56,437 nt of DNA from Actinomyces oris (GCF_001937445.1 NZ_MSKS01000038.1:1-56437), one strand, 5' to 3'; counted from the stretch's first letter, positions 10,178-19,115 are shown. The notes: a model not told the origin generated them from the letters alone. Numbers and translations are program-made.

Positions 10178-10837
10178 ATGTCGCTACTCGGTCCCCGACG
10201 TCGGACAGCCGTTTGCCTCCTGCTCGCCGGCCTCACCGGCCTGTGCGGCTGCGACGTCCTGACCGACGCCCCACTGACCGACTCCGAGATGTCCGCCTTC
10301 CTGGCTGAGGCGGACTCGCACGCCACCCGATCGCGGGGACGGGCCTTCCAAGCGACCGCGGTGGCGGCAGCGGATCAACGCTCCGCCATTACGGAGGCCC
10401 TGTCGCTCTCCCGGGTCCGGAGCGATGCCGCCGCGGAGGCCGCGACGCTGGCCACCAGGGTCGGAGCTGTGGCGAGCGACCTGAGCCAGGCCGAGTCCAC
10501 CGGCCTTGAGGTCGCGAGGTCGGCGCTCGACCAGGCGCTGCAGGGCGAGGACGTCGAGGCGATGACGACGGCGCTCACGAACCTCCGTCACGCCGTGGCT
10601 GCGGCCGAGTCCGCGGTCTCGGCCCGGCGCTCCTCAGCCGGGCAGGACCAGGTGGCTGTGCCCGGGGAGGAGAGTCCGCCAGGAGGTCCTGGCAGGGGAG
10701 GGGACGGCGAGTCCGCAGGGGCGGACCGGCCGGGGGAGGGGGAGCCCGAGTCCTCCGCCCAGGTCGGCGCCCCGTCCGATAGCGAGCCATCGGGGCCTCA
10801 GGACTCCGCCGAACCGGCCCAGGGGCCGCCTTCTTGA
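10178..10837 (+). CDS. Putative secreted lipoprotein, function unknown
   Basis: I do not recognise the family. The 219 residues begin with a basic n-region (GPRRR), a hydrophobic stretch (AVCLLLAGLTGL) and a Cys pair (CGC) near residues 23-25 that fits a loose lipobox, so the protein is probably lipid-anchored outside the membrane. Residues about 40-155 are alanine-rich and helical, with repeated ALxxLRxAVAAAE-like patterns that may form a coiled coil. The C-terminal 65 residues are low-complexity (Gly, Pro, Glu, Ser). It lies downstream of leuB by 67 bases and converges on another lipoprotein gene. Nothing in it suggests a role in leucine synthesis. Confidence 0.65.
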   Translation: MSLLGPRRRTAVCLLLAGLTGLCGCDVLTDAPLTDSEMSAFLAEADSHATRSRGRAFQATAVAAADQRSAITEALSLSRVRSDAAAEAATLATRVGAVASDLSQAESTGLEVARSALDQALQGEDVEAMTTALTNLRHAVAAAESAVSARRSSAGQDQVAVPGEESPPGGPGRGGDGESAGADRPGEGEPESSAQVGAPSDSEPSGPQDSAEPAQGPPS

Positions 10838-10871
10838 GGGGAGCAGTCTCAGGGGCCGTGATGAGACGGGG

Positions 10872-11699
10872 TCATCCGGTGGTGGAGGCAGCCGGCGTCT
10901 CAGACCCGGGTGCCGCCTTCGTGGGCCAGCGGGACTGACCCGACAGGCCGTCCACGGCGATGCCGTGAAGGACGGCGTCCCACGCCGCCTCGTCGAAGAC
11001 CCCCTGCTGACAGACCTGGGTCACTGACACGGCTGCGCCGTCGGCCGACCACACCCGCACGAAGGCCCTCCCCGCGACCCGGGAACCACGGAGGCTGGCG
11101 CTGAAGGCGGTGGCGATACCGGCATAGGGTGCGGAGTGGTTCGTCGCCGTGAGCTCCTCTCGACCGGTTTGCCGGTAGTCCGGGTAGGTCCCCGCCAAGG
11201 AGTTGGACCAGTGCTCGGACAGGGCGCGGTCATCGCCGCCGGTGACGAGCAGCGCCGCTGCGCTGGTCACCTCGGCGCTCACCTGGCATCCGGAGGAGGT
11301 CGAGGCGTAGGAGCGCGACCAGGATGCCTCCGGGGTTGACGCCGTCGCGGGCCCGGTAGGGGTGGTGCTCCCGTGCAGGGCGCTCGTGGCGGTCGGGGAC
11401 GCGGTGGAGGCGGTGTAGCCGGGAAGGTCCGGGAAGCTGACCGTGAGTGCGGCTGCCGCCGTGGCCTGGGCGGTCGGCAGCGCGGTGGGCATCACCATCC
11501 GGGACGGAGCCGTCGAGGACTGCGAAGCCGTAGAAGGGGAGTCGGGCCCCGACACCGACCCGGCGAGCTGATCCAGGTCCACCTGTGCGCATCCGCTCAC
11601 CCCGGTCAGGAGGACTGTGCCGGCCACCGCCGCCCGGGCGAACCGGGCTCGTGCACCCATTCGGCGAGTACTGACCGAGGGACGACGAACAGAAGTCAT
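10872..11699 (-). CDS. Putative lipoprotein with Ser/Thr-rich linker
   Basis: A 275-residue hypothetical protein. A basic N-terminus is followed by a hydrophobic core (AAVAGTVLLTG) and the lipobox VSGC with Cys37, so a lipid-anchored extracellular protein is likely. A Ser/Thr/Ala-rich linker (about 45-125) leads to a globular C-terminal domain with a conserved-looking Cys pair (SGCQVSAEV and QVCQQG) that may form a disulphide. It resembles actinobacterial exported proteins of unknown role; I cannot name a family. It is transcribed divergently from ilvE with only 86 bases between, and both have -10-like boxes six bases from the start codon. Confidence 0.65.
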   Translation of the reverse strand: MTSVRRPSVSTRRMGARARFARAAVAGTVLLTGVSGCAQVDLDQLAGSVSGPDSPSTASQSSTAPSRMVMPTALPTAQATAAAALTVSFPDLPGYTASTASPTATSALHGSTTPTGPATASTPEASWSRSYASTSSGCQVSAEVTSAAALLVTGGDDRALSEHWSNSLAGTYPDYRQTGREELTATNHSAPYAGIATAFSASLRGSRVAGRAFVRVWSADGAAVSVTQVCQQGVFDEAAWDAVLHGIAVDGLSGQSRWPTKAAPGSETPAASTTG

Positions 11700-11705
11700 G
11701 GCCGG

Positions 11706-11735
11706 AACCTAGCTCTGAGCCCGCCCGCCTGCCAG
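11706..11735 (-). promoter_or_regulatory. Putative leaderless promoter of lipoprotein gene
   Basis: On the minus strand TAGGTT (complement of 11706-11711) lies six bases upstream of the ATG at 11699, with a weak -35-like CTGGCA 18 bases further upstream. The spacing matches the ilvE, leuB and 47344 genes. Confidence 0.4.
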
Positions 11736-11749
11736 CATATGGGAAGGTC

Positions 11750-11779
11750 GTGTCCGAGTTGTAGCCTCGGCGGTAGGGT
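11750..11779 (+). promoter_or_regulatory. Putative leaderless promoter of ilvE
   Basis: TAGGGT (11774-11779) lies six bases before the ilvE ATG. A weak -35-like GTGTCC stands 18 bases upstream. No ribosome binding site precedes the ATG, which supports a leaderless transcript. Confidence 0.45.
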
Positions 11780-11785
11780 GGACCT

Positions 11786-12961
11786 ATGCCCGAGACAGAC
11801 GCCACCTCAACCGACTTCGCATCCACCTCCTTGGCCCGCGCCGCCGAGGTCCCCGTCCCGCAGGCCGATGCGCTCGCCGGTCGATTCCCCCTGACCGCCA
11901 ACCCCTCACCCCTCGCCGAGGATGAACGGGCAGCGGTCCTGAGGAGTCTCCACTTCGGTAACGCCTTCACCGACCACATGGCTCACGCCCGCTGGAGGCA
12001 GGGCGAGGGGTGGGGCGACTACGGCGTCATTCCCTACGGCAGCCTCAGCCTGTCCCCGGCCGCCGCTGTGCTCCACTACGGCCAGGAGGTCTTCGAGGGC
12101 ATCAAGGCCTACCGGCACGAGGACGGATCGGTGTGGACCTTCCGCCCCCGCTACAACGCGGCGCGCCTCAACGCCTCCGCCCGGCGCATGGCTCTGCCCG
12201 AGCTGGCGGAGGAGGACTTCGTGGCCTCCCTGGTGGATCTGGTGCGCGCCGACGCCGCCTGGGTGCCCTCAGGTGAGGGCGAGTCCCTCTACCTGCGCCC
12301 CTTCGCCTTCGCCTCCGAGGCCTTCCTGGGCGTGCGCCCCGCCGCTGTGGTGGACTACTACGTCATCGCCTCTCCCGCCGGCTCCTACTTCCCTCACGGC
12401 CTGGAGCCCGTCTCCATCTGGGTGACCACCGAGTACCACCGCGCCGGACGCGGAGGGACCGGGGCGGCCAAGACCGGAGGCAACTACGCCTCCTCCCTGC
12501 TTCCCCAGCAGGAGGCCTACGCGCAGGGCTGCGACCAGGTCTGCTTCCTCGACGACGTCTCGCAGAAGAACATCGAGGAGCTCGGCGGCATGAACCTCAT
12601 GGTCGTCGACGCCGACGGGACCGTGCGCACACCGCGCCTGACCGGGACGATCCTCGAGGGCTGCACCCGCAGCGCCATCATCCGCCTGCTGCGCGACTCC
12701 GGGCGGAATGTCCTGGAGGAGACCATCAGCCTTCAGGGACTGCTCGCAGACATCGAGTCGGGCCGGGTCAGTGAGGTCTTCGCCTGTGGAACCGCCGCCG
12801 TCGTCGTGCCTCTGGGGCATCTCAAGGGCGAGGGCTTCGACGCCCGCATCGAGGGCAGCGAGGTTACCCGGCAGATTCACGACCGGCTCACCGCCATTCA
12901 GACCGGCCGCGCCGAGGATCCCTACGGGTGGATGTATCAGCTCGTGCCTCCTCGTTCATAA
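11786..12961 (+). CDS. ilvE: Branched-chain-amino-acid aminotransferase
   Basis: Transfers the amino group from glutamate to the 2-oxo acids to give valine, leucine and isoleucine, and works in reverse in catabolism. It is a fold-type IV PLP enzyme of 391 residues, the usual length of the actinobacterial/eukaryotic type II group. Recognisable stretches are VLHYGQEVFEGIKAYR (about 92-107), the PLP lysine in AKTGGNYASSLLPQ (Lys229), the FLDDVSQKNIEELGGMN segment, and GTILEGCTRSAIIRL. It completes the pathway begun by ilvBNC but sits apart from it. A strong stem-loop follows about 100 bases downstream. Confidence 0.94.
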   Translation: MPETDATSTDFASTSLARAAEVPVPQADALAGRFPLTANPSPLAEDERAAVLRSLHFGNAFTDHMAHARWRQGEGWGDYGVIPYGSLSLSPAAAVLHYGQEVFEGIKAYRHEDGSVWTFRPRYNAARLNASARRMALPELAEEDFVASLVDLVRADAAWVPSGEGESLYLRPFAFASEAFLGVRPAAVVDYYVIASPAGSYFPHGLEPVSIWVTTEYHRAGRGGTGAAKTGGNYASSLLPQQEAYAQGCDQVCFLDDVSQKNIEELGGMNLMVVDADGTVRTPRLTGTILEGCTRSAIIRLLRDSGRNVLEETISLQGLLADIESGRVSEVFACGTAAVVVPLGHLKGEGFDARIEGSEVTRQIHDRLTAIQTGRAEDPYGWMYQLVPPRS

Positions 12962-13000
12962 AACCACCGACGATATTCCTTCTGAACGTCCAGAAAGATA

Positions 13001-13029
13001 TTGTTTGTGTGACATGAAATGGTGACAAT
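13001..13029 (+). promoter_or_regulatory. Possible promoter upstream of the LCP gene
   Basis: TTGTTT (13001-13006) and GACAAT (13024-13029) are 17 bases apart in an AT-rich stretch. If real, the stem-loop at 13065-13115 would fall within the 5' leader of the LCP transcript. Weak match to consensus. Confidence 0.3.
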
Positions 13030-13064
13030 GAGATTGCGGCGGTCTCAGTTGCATCTCATTTCAT

Positions 13065-13115
13065 GAGCGTTTTGCCCGGAATTCCTAAAACAAGGGGATT
13101 CCGGGCAAAACGCTC
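13065..13115 (+). other. Very stable 21-bp stem-loop
   Basis: Two 21-base arms (13065-13085 and 13095-13115) pair with 20 Watson-Crick pairs and a single T/G wobble around the loop TAAAACAAG. The wobble pairs only in plus-strand RNA; in the minus strand it would be an A/C mismatch. It lies between ilvE and the LCP gene and has no T tract after it. It may terminate ilvE transcripts or act in the leader of the LCP mRNA. Confidence 0.75.
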
Positions 13116-13140
13116 GAGAAATATGTGGTGCCATTGGCTC

Positions 13141-14277
13141 ATGACTCAGTCCCTCCTACCAGAACCCGAAAGCAGTCCTATTGAAAAGGGCGATGCTGAA
13201 GCCGCCTCGTCAGGGGCCGACACGACCTCGGCGTGCGGTGCAGGCAGCGTCCTGCGCCGTCCCGGACGAGGATGGAGGATCGCCCTTCTCAGTGTCCTGG
13301 CGATCTTCCTGGTTCTGACCCTGGCCACAGGAGGCCTGGCCCTGTGGGTGCGACACTCCATCGCCTCCGGCATCGAGTTCATCGCCGATCCCTTCGCGGG
13401 CATTCCCGCACGGGCCCCGCAGCAGAAGGTGGCCGCGGGCGAGGAACCGGCTGTCAACATCCTGGTCCTGGGGACCGACTCGCGCACCTCCGCCTCCGAC
13501 CCCTCCCAGTGGAAGGAGGGGGCCCAGCGCACGGACGCGATCATGATCGTTCAGGTCAGCGGAGACCGGAAGACGGTCTCAGTCATGTCGATCCCTCGTG
13601 ACTCATGGGTGGAGATCCCCGGTCACGGCCAGGGGAAGATCAACGCCGCCTACTCCTACGGGGGGCCCTCGCTGACGATCCACACCGTGGAGAACCTCAC
13701 CGGCATCCACATCGACCACTTCGCGGTGGCGAACTTCGAGTCCTTCGTCGCCCTGACCGACGAGATCGGTGGGGTGCGCATCAACCTCAAGACGCCTCAG
13801 ACACTCGCCGGCAAGGAACTCGGCGCAGGGGCCCAGGTACTCGACGGGCAGCAGGCCCTGGCCTACACCCGCGAGCGCTCCTCCCTGCCCAACGGGGACT
13901 TCGACCGCGTCAAGCGCCAGCAGACCTGGATGCGCTCCATCGTGAGCAGGGTCCTGACCAACGGCACCCTGAGCAGTCCCACGGCTCTGTACTCCTTCCT
14001 CAAGACCGCCTCGCGGACAGTCGCCGTGGACGAGTCCTTCACGCTCAACCAGATGCAGTCCCTGGCCCTGGAGACGCGCCACCTCCACAGCAACGACATC
14101 AGGTTCATGACCGTGCCGACCGCCGGTACGGGAACCTCCACGGACGGGCAGTCCATTGTCACGCTCGACGCCGACGCGGACACCCCCTTGTTCAAGGCCT
14201 TCGCCGAGGACCGGGTGAGCGCCTACCTCACCGAGCACCCCGACGCCGTTGAGCTGCTCCCCGCCACGGTGAACTAG
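13141..14277 (+). CDS. LytR-CpsA-Psr (LCP) family ligase
   Basis: LCP proteins transfer lipid-linked glycopolymers from their pyrophosphate carrier onto peptidoglycan or proteins at the outer face of the membrane. The 378 residues have a cytoplasmic tail, one membrane helix (about 44-70) and an extracellular LCP domain. Its pattern is clear: NILVLGTDSRT, RTDAIMIVQV, SVMSIPRDSWVEIPG with the conserved Arg/Asp, KINAAYSYGGP, DHFAVANFESFVALTDEIGGV and AYTRERSSLPNGDFDRVKRQQ. A start further upstream at 13063 would lie inside the stem-loop. In-frame ATGs at 13123 and 13141 are better, but neither has a good ribosome binding site. It stands at the left edge of the wall-polymer locus, fitting a role in attaching its product. 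Confidence 0.88.
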   Translation: MTQSLLPEPESSPIEKGDAEAASSGADTTSACGAGSVLRRPGRGWRIALLSVLAIFLVLTLATGGLALWVRHSIASGIEFIADPFAGIPARAPQQKVAAGEEPAVNILVLGTDSRTSASDPSQWKEGAQRTDAIMIVQVSGDRKTVSVMSIPRDSWVEIPGHGQGKINAAYSYGGPSLTIHTVENLTGIHIDHFAVANFESFVALTDEIGGVRINLKTPQTLAGKELGAGAQVLDGQQALAYTRERSSLPNGDFDRVKRQQTWMRSIVSRVLTNGTLSSPTALYSFLKTASRTVAVDESFTLNQMQSLALETRHLHSNDIRFMTVPTAGTGTSTDGQSIVTLDADADTPLFKAFAEDRVSAYLTEHPDAVELLPATVN

Positions 14278-14304
14278 AGGTACGGACACGTGGCTCACGG
14301 AGCA

Positions 14305-14332
14305 GCGTCCCCGGGGAGCTCCCCGGGGACGC
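14305..14332. terminator. 28-base perfect palindrome after the LCP gene
   Basis: GCGTCCCCGGGG and its complement flank AGCT, giving a fully self-complementary sequence. As RNA it would fold into a 12-bp GC stem with a tetraloop. It lies 27 bases after the LCP stop and 20 bases before the next ATG. No T tract follows. It may be an intergenic terminator or attenuate readthrough into the dehydrogenase gene. Confidence 0.5.
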
Positions 14333-14352
14333 GAACGAATGCATGGAGACTC

Positions 14353-15660
14353 ATGACTGACACGACTGAAGTAGCCGACGTCGCGGTCATCGGGCTGGGG
14401 TACATCGGCCTGCCCACGGCAGCGGTCCTGGCCCGCGCCGGGCTCGACGTCGTCGGGGTGGACCGGATCCGGGAACGTGTCGAGGCCGTCAACCGTGGAG
14501 AGCTTCCCTTCCTCGAGGAGGGGCTGGCCACCGTGCTGGCCGAACAGGTCGAGGCCGGCCGCCTGCGCGCCCAGATGGAGACGCCCTCGGCACGGACCTA
14601 CATCATCGCGGTGCCGACCCCGTCGATGGGCTCGGACCACGCGGCCGATCTGTCCCTGGTGGAGGCCGCTACCAGGCAGATCGCCCCTCGTCTCACAGGG
14701 GGAGAGCTCATCGTCCTGGAGTCGACCTGCCCGCCCGGTACCACTCGCGCCCTGGCTGAGGCGATCGGCTCGATGCGCCCGGACCTGTCCACGGACGGCA
14801 GTGGCGCACGGCCCCAGGTGCATCTGTCCTACTGCCCCGAACGCGTGCTGCCCGGGCGCATCATGACGGAGATGGTGACCAACTCCCGGGTCATCGGCGG
14901 CCTGACCCCCGAGGCGTCACGCCTGGCCAGAGACCTGTACGCCACATTCTGCGCCGGCGAGCTGGTCCTGACCGACGCCACCACCGCCGAGATGACCAAA
15001 CTGACGGAGAACTCCTTCCGTGACCTCAACATCGCCTTCGCCAACGAGCTGGCCCTTGTCTGCGAGCGGGTCGGGGTGGATGTCTGGGAGCTCGTCGACC
15101 TGGCCAACCGCCATCCGCGGGTGAGCATTCTGCAGCCGGGCCCCGGCGTGGGCGGCCACTGCATCGCCGTGGACCCCTGGTTCCTGGTGTCCAGCGCTCC
15201 GGAGGAGACCCGGCTCATCCGCACGGCCCGCCAGGTCAATGACTCCCGGCCGGCCCACTACGTCGGGCGCATCCTTGAGGCGATGGAGCCCTTCTCCTCG
15301 CCGATCGTGGCGGTACTCGGCCTGACCTTCAAGGCCGATGTCGATGACCTGCGCCAGTCGCCGGCGCTTGCGATCACTGAGCAGGTGGCCGCCGCTGCGC
15401 CCCATGCCCAGGTCCTGGTGGCCGAGCCGCACGCCAAGGAGCTCCCGGCGTCTTTGGCGCGGTGGGACAACGTGCGGCTGACCGGGTGGCGGCAGGCCGT
15501 CGAACAGGCTGATGTCGTGGCGATGCTGGTTGGCCACCAGGAGTTCGCCGACCTTGATCCGCACCTGCTCGAGGGGCGCAGCGTCATCGACGCCACGGGG
15601 TTCTGGCGCGCCCGAGAGCCCCAGCTGACGGGTAGAAGGACATGGGCGGCAGGCGTCTGA
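14353..15660 (+). CDS. UDP-N-acetyl-D-mannosaminuronate-type nucleotide sugar dehydrogenase
   Basis: Oxidises C6 of a UDP-sugar twice with NAD+ to give a UDP-uronic acid. It resembles the WecC/EpsD (UDP-ManNAc) branch more than UDP-glucose dehydrogenases. The 435 residues begin with the NAD motif VIGLGYIGLPTAAVLARAG. The central domain has TKLTENSFRDLNIAFANEL, and the catalytic cysteine is in GPGVGGHCIAVDPWF (about residue 275). The C-terminal domain shows LTFKADVDDLRQSPA. I chose ATG at 14353, preceded by GGAG. It would supply an acidic sugar for the wall polymer. No UDP-GlcNAc 2-epimerase gene is in the window, so the exact sugar is inferred. Its end overlaps the next gene by 19 bases. Confidence 0.85.
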   Translation: MTDTTEVADVAVIGLGYIGLPTAAVLARAGLDVVGVDRIRERVEAVNRGELPFLEEGLATVLAEQVEAGRLRAQMETPSARTYIIAVPTPSMGSDHAADLSLVEAATRQIAPRLTGGELIVLESTCPPGTTRALAEAIGSMRPDLSTDGSGARPQVHLSYCPERVLPGRIMTEMVTNSRVIGGLTPEASRLARDLYATFCAGELVLTDATTAEMTKLTENSFRDLNIAFANELALVCERVGVDVWELVDLANRHPRVSILQPGPGVGGHCIAVDPWFLVSSAPEETRLIRTARQVNDSRPAHYVGRILEAMEPFSSPIVAVLGLTFKADVDDLRQSPALAITEQVAAAAPHAQVLVAEPHAKELPASLARWDNVRLTGWRQAVEQADVVAMLVGHQEFADLDPHLLEGRSVIDATGFWRAREPQLTGRRTWAAGV

Positions 15661-18600
15661 GACGTCTCATCGGTGCGGCTGTGCGCGGCGTGCACCGGCC
15701 CCGACTCAGCGTCATCGTCCGAGCAGCGGGGGCCGGTCCTCACCTGGAAGGGGCCATCCGCTCCGTACTCAACCAGACCTTCAGGGACCTGGAGGTCCTG
15801 GTCGTCGTCGGTCCGGGGGCCGATGCGCTCAGCTCCGGTGAGCAGGTGGCCACCGGCCTGTCCGCCAGGGACCGGCGCGTCCGGGTCGTGTCCTGCGACC
15901 GGGACGATATCCGGGGCGCTGGCCCGGATGGCTGGCTGGATACCGCCCTGAAACGAGCCAGGGGAGGCCTGGTCACCGTTGTTGACGGTGGGGACGGACT
16001 TGTCGGCGGTGCCTGCCAGTCGATGATTGAGTGCCTGGAGCGGTCGGGCTCCGACGTCGTCGTCGCGCGCTCGCGGTCCTTGACACCGGCAACCGGGGCC
16101 GGGCCGGGGGCGGGACCTCCCCGCGCGCCTCGTCTCGCGCAGCCGCCGGCTCGGGTGCCCGAGGCGGTTGAGGAGCTGGTGGCCGGCGCGGTCATGGCGC
16201 GCCGAAGGCTGTGGGCACCGCCGAGACGGCCTCGAGTGCTCCGCGCCCCCGCCGTGTCACTGCCCGTCAGGGCCCTCGCGGTGCTTCTGGCCGCGACCCG
16301 GATGGACGTCCTGGATGAGGAGGCCTACACCTGGCGCGCAGGCTCTGCGGCCCGTGGCCTCAGTGCGGACACGGATCCCGTCGGCCTCCTGGCGGAGGTG
16401 GACGCCTTGGCGCAGCTGGCCGCCGACGCCCCGGAGGCGGTGCGTCGGAGCCTGGTCGCCGGACGCCTGAGTCGGGACCTGGTTCGTCTGGCCGAGGCCG
16501 CTCACCGGGAGGGGCCCGACTTCTCCAGCAGGCTGCGCCGCATTGCGAGAAGGGCGCTCGCCGACGCCGACGACCTCGTGTGGGAGGCGGTCGGGCTGCT
16601 CGACCGACTCGTGCTGTGGCTCCTCATCCAGGACGAGCCGGCCGGCGCCGTGGAGCTCGAGGAGCTGATCGGCAGACGCTGCGAGGACCTAGGCCACCTT
16701 CCCCTGACCATCGAGGCGGGCACCGTGCGCCCCGAGCCTGCTCTCCTGGAAGGGGCCCCGGTGCCCCGCCGACTCACCGAGATCCGGGACGCCGACTTAA
16801 GACTGCACGTCGGTGTCGACGCGGTGCGCTGGCTGGGCCCCAGGACCCTGGAGGTACGCGGATGCGCCTGGGTCTGGGGGCTCGACCCAGGCCTGATCGA
16901 CCGCCCGACCGTCGAGGTGGTCGATGAGACCGGACGAGTTCGAGGCCGCGCCCAGGCTGATCGCTGTGAGGCCCCCCGAGCCGACCTGGAGGCCGGCGAC
17001 CCGTGCCGCTCCTACCTCACCTCGGGGATCGTGGTGCGTCTGCAGGTCGAAGCGGGCCGCCCCTCCTGGTTCCGGGTGGTGACCCGCGTTGCCGGGCGAG
17101 AGGTGCGGGCATGGATGCCGCAACCGGCTGGCTCCAGCAGGAGGCACCTGGCGCCGCCGGAGACCGGGCAGCATCTGGAGGCGCGCGGTCAGCGGGGGCT
17201 GCTCCAGGTCGCCCCGGCGCCGAGCGGGATCCGGGGGAGCAAGGCGCGGCCCGGCGGGGAGATCGACGTCGTGCTCCTCTGCGCGCGTCTGGACACTGAC
17301 GCAACGCTGGAGCTGAGCGGAACGGTGGCGCCGGCCCCGGATGGGCTGGATATCGTCCTGGGCGGCAGGGCCGCCGAGGCTCGGGCGATGACGGTGCCGG
17401 CCGTCCTGGCCCCTGGCGGCGGCTGGTCGGCAAGCATCGATCTGGCTGATCCCGACATCGAGCTGGCGACCTACCCGCTGAGCTGGAGCACCGTATCGCA
17501 GGACGAGCCCGGCAACCGGATCAAGGGAGCCTGCCTGGTCGGAGAAGGGATCGACGGTCCGGCCACCGAGGTTCCCATCGCCGCGGCGCCCACTAGCTGC
17601 GCGGCGGAACCCGATAGCGACGTCACCGGGGCGGATGCCGGGCGCCCGGCGCGCCGCGCGCGGCTCCTCACCCGCACGGACGGCTCCGTGGCCGTTGCTG
17701 TCATCCCTCCGCTGACTCCTGGCGTGCGCTCACGACGGGGCCACCGGCTCCTCATCGAGCGCGAGGCGGGCCCCCTGAGACCGGGAGTGTTCCTGGAGTC
17801 CTTCGGTGGACGCAGCGCGGGAGACAACCCGGCCGCCATCTGCGAGGACCTGGCGGCCCACGGCGTGGGAGCACCCCTGTGGTGGTCGGTTGTCGACGGG
17901 ACGGTTCGCGTGCCGGCGGGCGCGCGCCCCGTCGTCGTCGGATCCCCGCAGTGGGTGGAGGCGCTGCGCACCTCACGTGTCATCGTCACCAACGACCACC
18001 TCCCCTCCTGGTTCTCCAAGCGTGAGGGCCAGTACCTGCTCCAGACCTGGCACGGCACTCCGATCAAGAAGCTGTTGCACGACGCGCCGAGAGCCGTCAC
18101 CCTGAGATACCGGCGACTCATGGACCGCCAGGTTCCCCAGTGGGACCTGCTGCTGGCCCAGAGCCCGCAGGCTGGTCGGCGCCTTCAACAGGCACTGGGA
18201 TACCGCGGGCCGGTTCGGGTGGGGGAGTACCCCCGCAACGTGAGGCTGCTCGGAGGAGCTGAAGTACGGCGACGGGTGCGCCACGAGCTCGGTATCGCTC
18301 CGGGACAGCCCGTCATTCTCTACGCCCCGACCTGGCGCGAGAGCCTGCGGCCCTCGACGGGTGCTGCCGGCTGCGCCGCCGCGCACGGGCCGGGACCTGT
18401 GGGGGCGCTGGACGGGCCGCGTCTGGCTGAGCTCCTCGATGCGGTGGTCTTGATGCGCAGCCACCACATGAACCGGGCCGGATGTGTCCCAGGGATGATC
18501 GATGTCAGTGGGTACCCGAGTGTCGAGGAACTCATGCTGGCGGCCGACATCCTGGTCTCGGACTACTCGAGCATCTTCTTCGACTTCGCTTTGACCGGGA

Positions 18601-18851
18601 AACCGGCAGTGGTCTATGCACCCGACCTGGCCTCCTACCGAGATGTCGAAAGGGGCCTGTACGGTGACTGGCCCCTGGGCTCGGGGCTGCCGGTCGCCGC
18701 CGACCACGATGAGCTCGCATCCCACCTGCAGCGGCTCCTCGGCGACATCGACGTCGCTGAGGGGCGCTACTCCCCACTGGAGGTGGATCCCGCGCCGATC
18801 CTGGACAACCTCACGTGGATCCGGGGATGGATCGCTCGTTTCCTGAGCTGA
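15642..18851 (+). CDS. CDP-glycerol glycerophosphotransferase with degenerate GT2 domain
   Basis: A 1069-residue protein with a TagF/TagB-type domain that adds glycerol-phosphate (or a similar polyol phosphate) from a CDP donor to a membrane-bound chain. The C-terminal third holds the family motifs: LLQTWHGTPIKKLLHD near residue 803, AQSPQAGRRLQQALGY, ILYAPTWRES, MRSHHMN, and ILVSDYSSIFFDFALTGKP near 972. The N-terminal 200 residues look like a GT2 glycosyltransferase (LSVIVRAAGAGPHLEGAIRS, VLNQTFRDLEVLVV). However, the nucleotide-binding DDGS is replaced by VGPGAD and the DxD by VDGGDG, so this part is probably not catalytic. The middle (about 380-690) is predicted beta-rich. ATG at 15642 overlaps the dehydrogenase gene and may couple their translation. 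Confidence 0.83.
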   Translation: MGGRRLRRLIGAAVRGVHRPRLSVIVRAAGAGPHLEGAIRSVLNQTFRDLEVLVVVGPGADALSSGEQVATGLSARDRRVRVVSCDRDDIRGAGPDGWLDTALKRARGGLVTVVDGGDGLVGGACQSMIECLERSGSDVVVARSRSLTPATGAGPGAGPPRAPRLAQPPARVPEAVEELVAGAVMARRRLWAPPRRPRVLRAPAVSLPVRALAVLLAATRMDVLDEEAYTWRAGSAARGLSADTDPVGLLAEVDALAQLAADAPEAVRRSLVAGRLSRDLVRLAEAAHREGPDFSSRLRRIARRALADADDLVWEAVGLLDRLVLWLLIQDEPAGAVELEELIGRRCEDLGHLPLTIEAGTVRPEPALLEGAPVPRRLTEIRDADLRLHVGVDAVRWLGPRTLEVRGCAWVWGLDPGLIDRPTVEVVDETGRVRGRAQADRCEAPRADLEAGDPCRSYLTSGIVVRLQVEAGRPSWFRVVTRVAGREVRAWMPQPAGSSRRHLAPPETGQHLEARGQRGLLQVAPAPSGIRGSKARPGGEIDVVLLCARLDTDATLELSGTVAPAPDGLDIVLGGRAAEARAMTVPAVLAPGGGWSASIDLADPDIELATYPLSWSTVSQDEPGNRIKGACLVGEGIDGPATEVPIAAAPTSCAAEPDSDVTGADAGRPARRARLLTRTDGSVAVAVIPPLTPGVRSRRGHRLLIEREAGPLRPGVFLESFGGRSAGDNPAAICEDLAAHGVGAPLWWSVVDGTVRVPAGARPVVVGSPQWVEALRTSRVIVTNDHLPSWFSKREGQYLLQTWHGTPIKKLLHDAPRAVTLRYRRLMDRQVPQWDLLLAQSPQAGRRLQQALGYRGPVRVGEYPRNVRLLGGAEVRRRVRHELGIAPGQPVILYAPTWRESLRPSTGAAGCAAAHGPGPVGALDGPRLAELLDAVVLMRSHHMNRAGCVPGMIDVSGYPSVEELMLAADILVSDYSSIFFDFALTGKPAVVYAPDLASYRDVERGLYGDWPLGSGLPVAADHDELASHLQRLLGDIDVAEGRYSPLEVDPAPILDNLTWIRGWIARFLS

Positions 18852-19115
18852 TAAGCGACCGGAAGGGCGGATGAACATCGCCTCTCAAAAAAACTGGAAA
18901 GAAAAATTGTGACGAGAGTGTGAGAGTGAGGGAAAGGTGAGGTGGAACTCTCTGTGATATTCGACGGCGAATGTCGGGTGTTTCGGCGGCATATCGGTAT
19001 CGCATCGATTCTATGACATCTTCGATTGTGGTTCTCGGGGTGGGGAATACTCACGGTGGTTTGTCTGGAGTGTTGTTGAGGACGAACCTCGAACGTCCAA
19101 ACAGGAAGTGACCCC
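18852..19115. promoter_or_regulatory. AT-rich intergenic region upstream of tagD
   Basis: A 264-base stretch of clearly lower GC than its surroundings, with A runs near 18885-18905. I see no gene in it. It probably holds the promoter for the tagD-led transcript, and the RBS AGGAAG lies just before the tagD ATG. A small ATTCG/CGAAT hairpin is near 18958. I could not pick a convincing -35/-10 pair. Confidence 0.4.

Noticed and set aside
13063-13140. Start of the LCP gene at 13063
   Set aside because: The ATG and first codons lie inside the 21-bp stem-loop and the encoded residues do not resemble the family.
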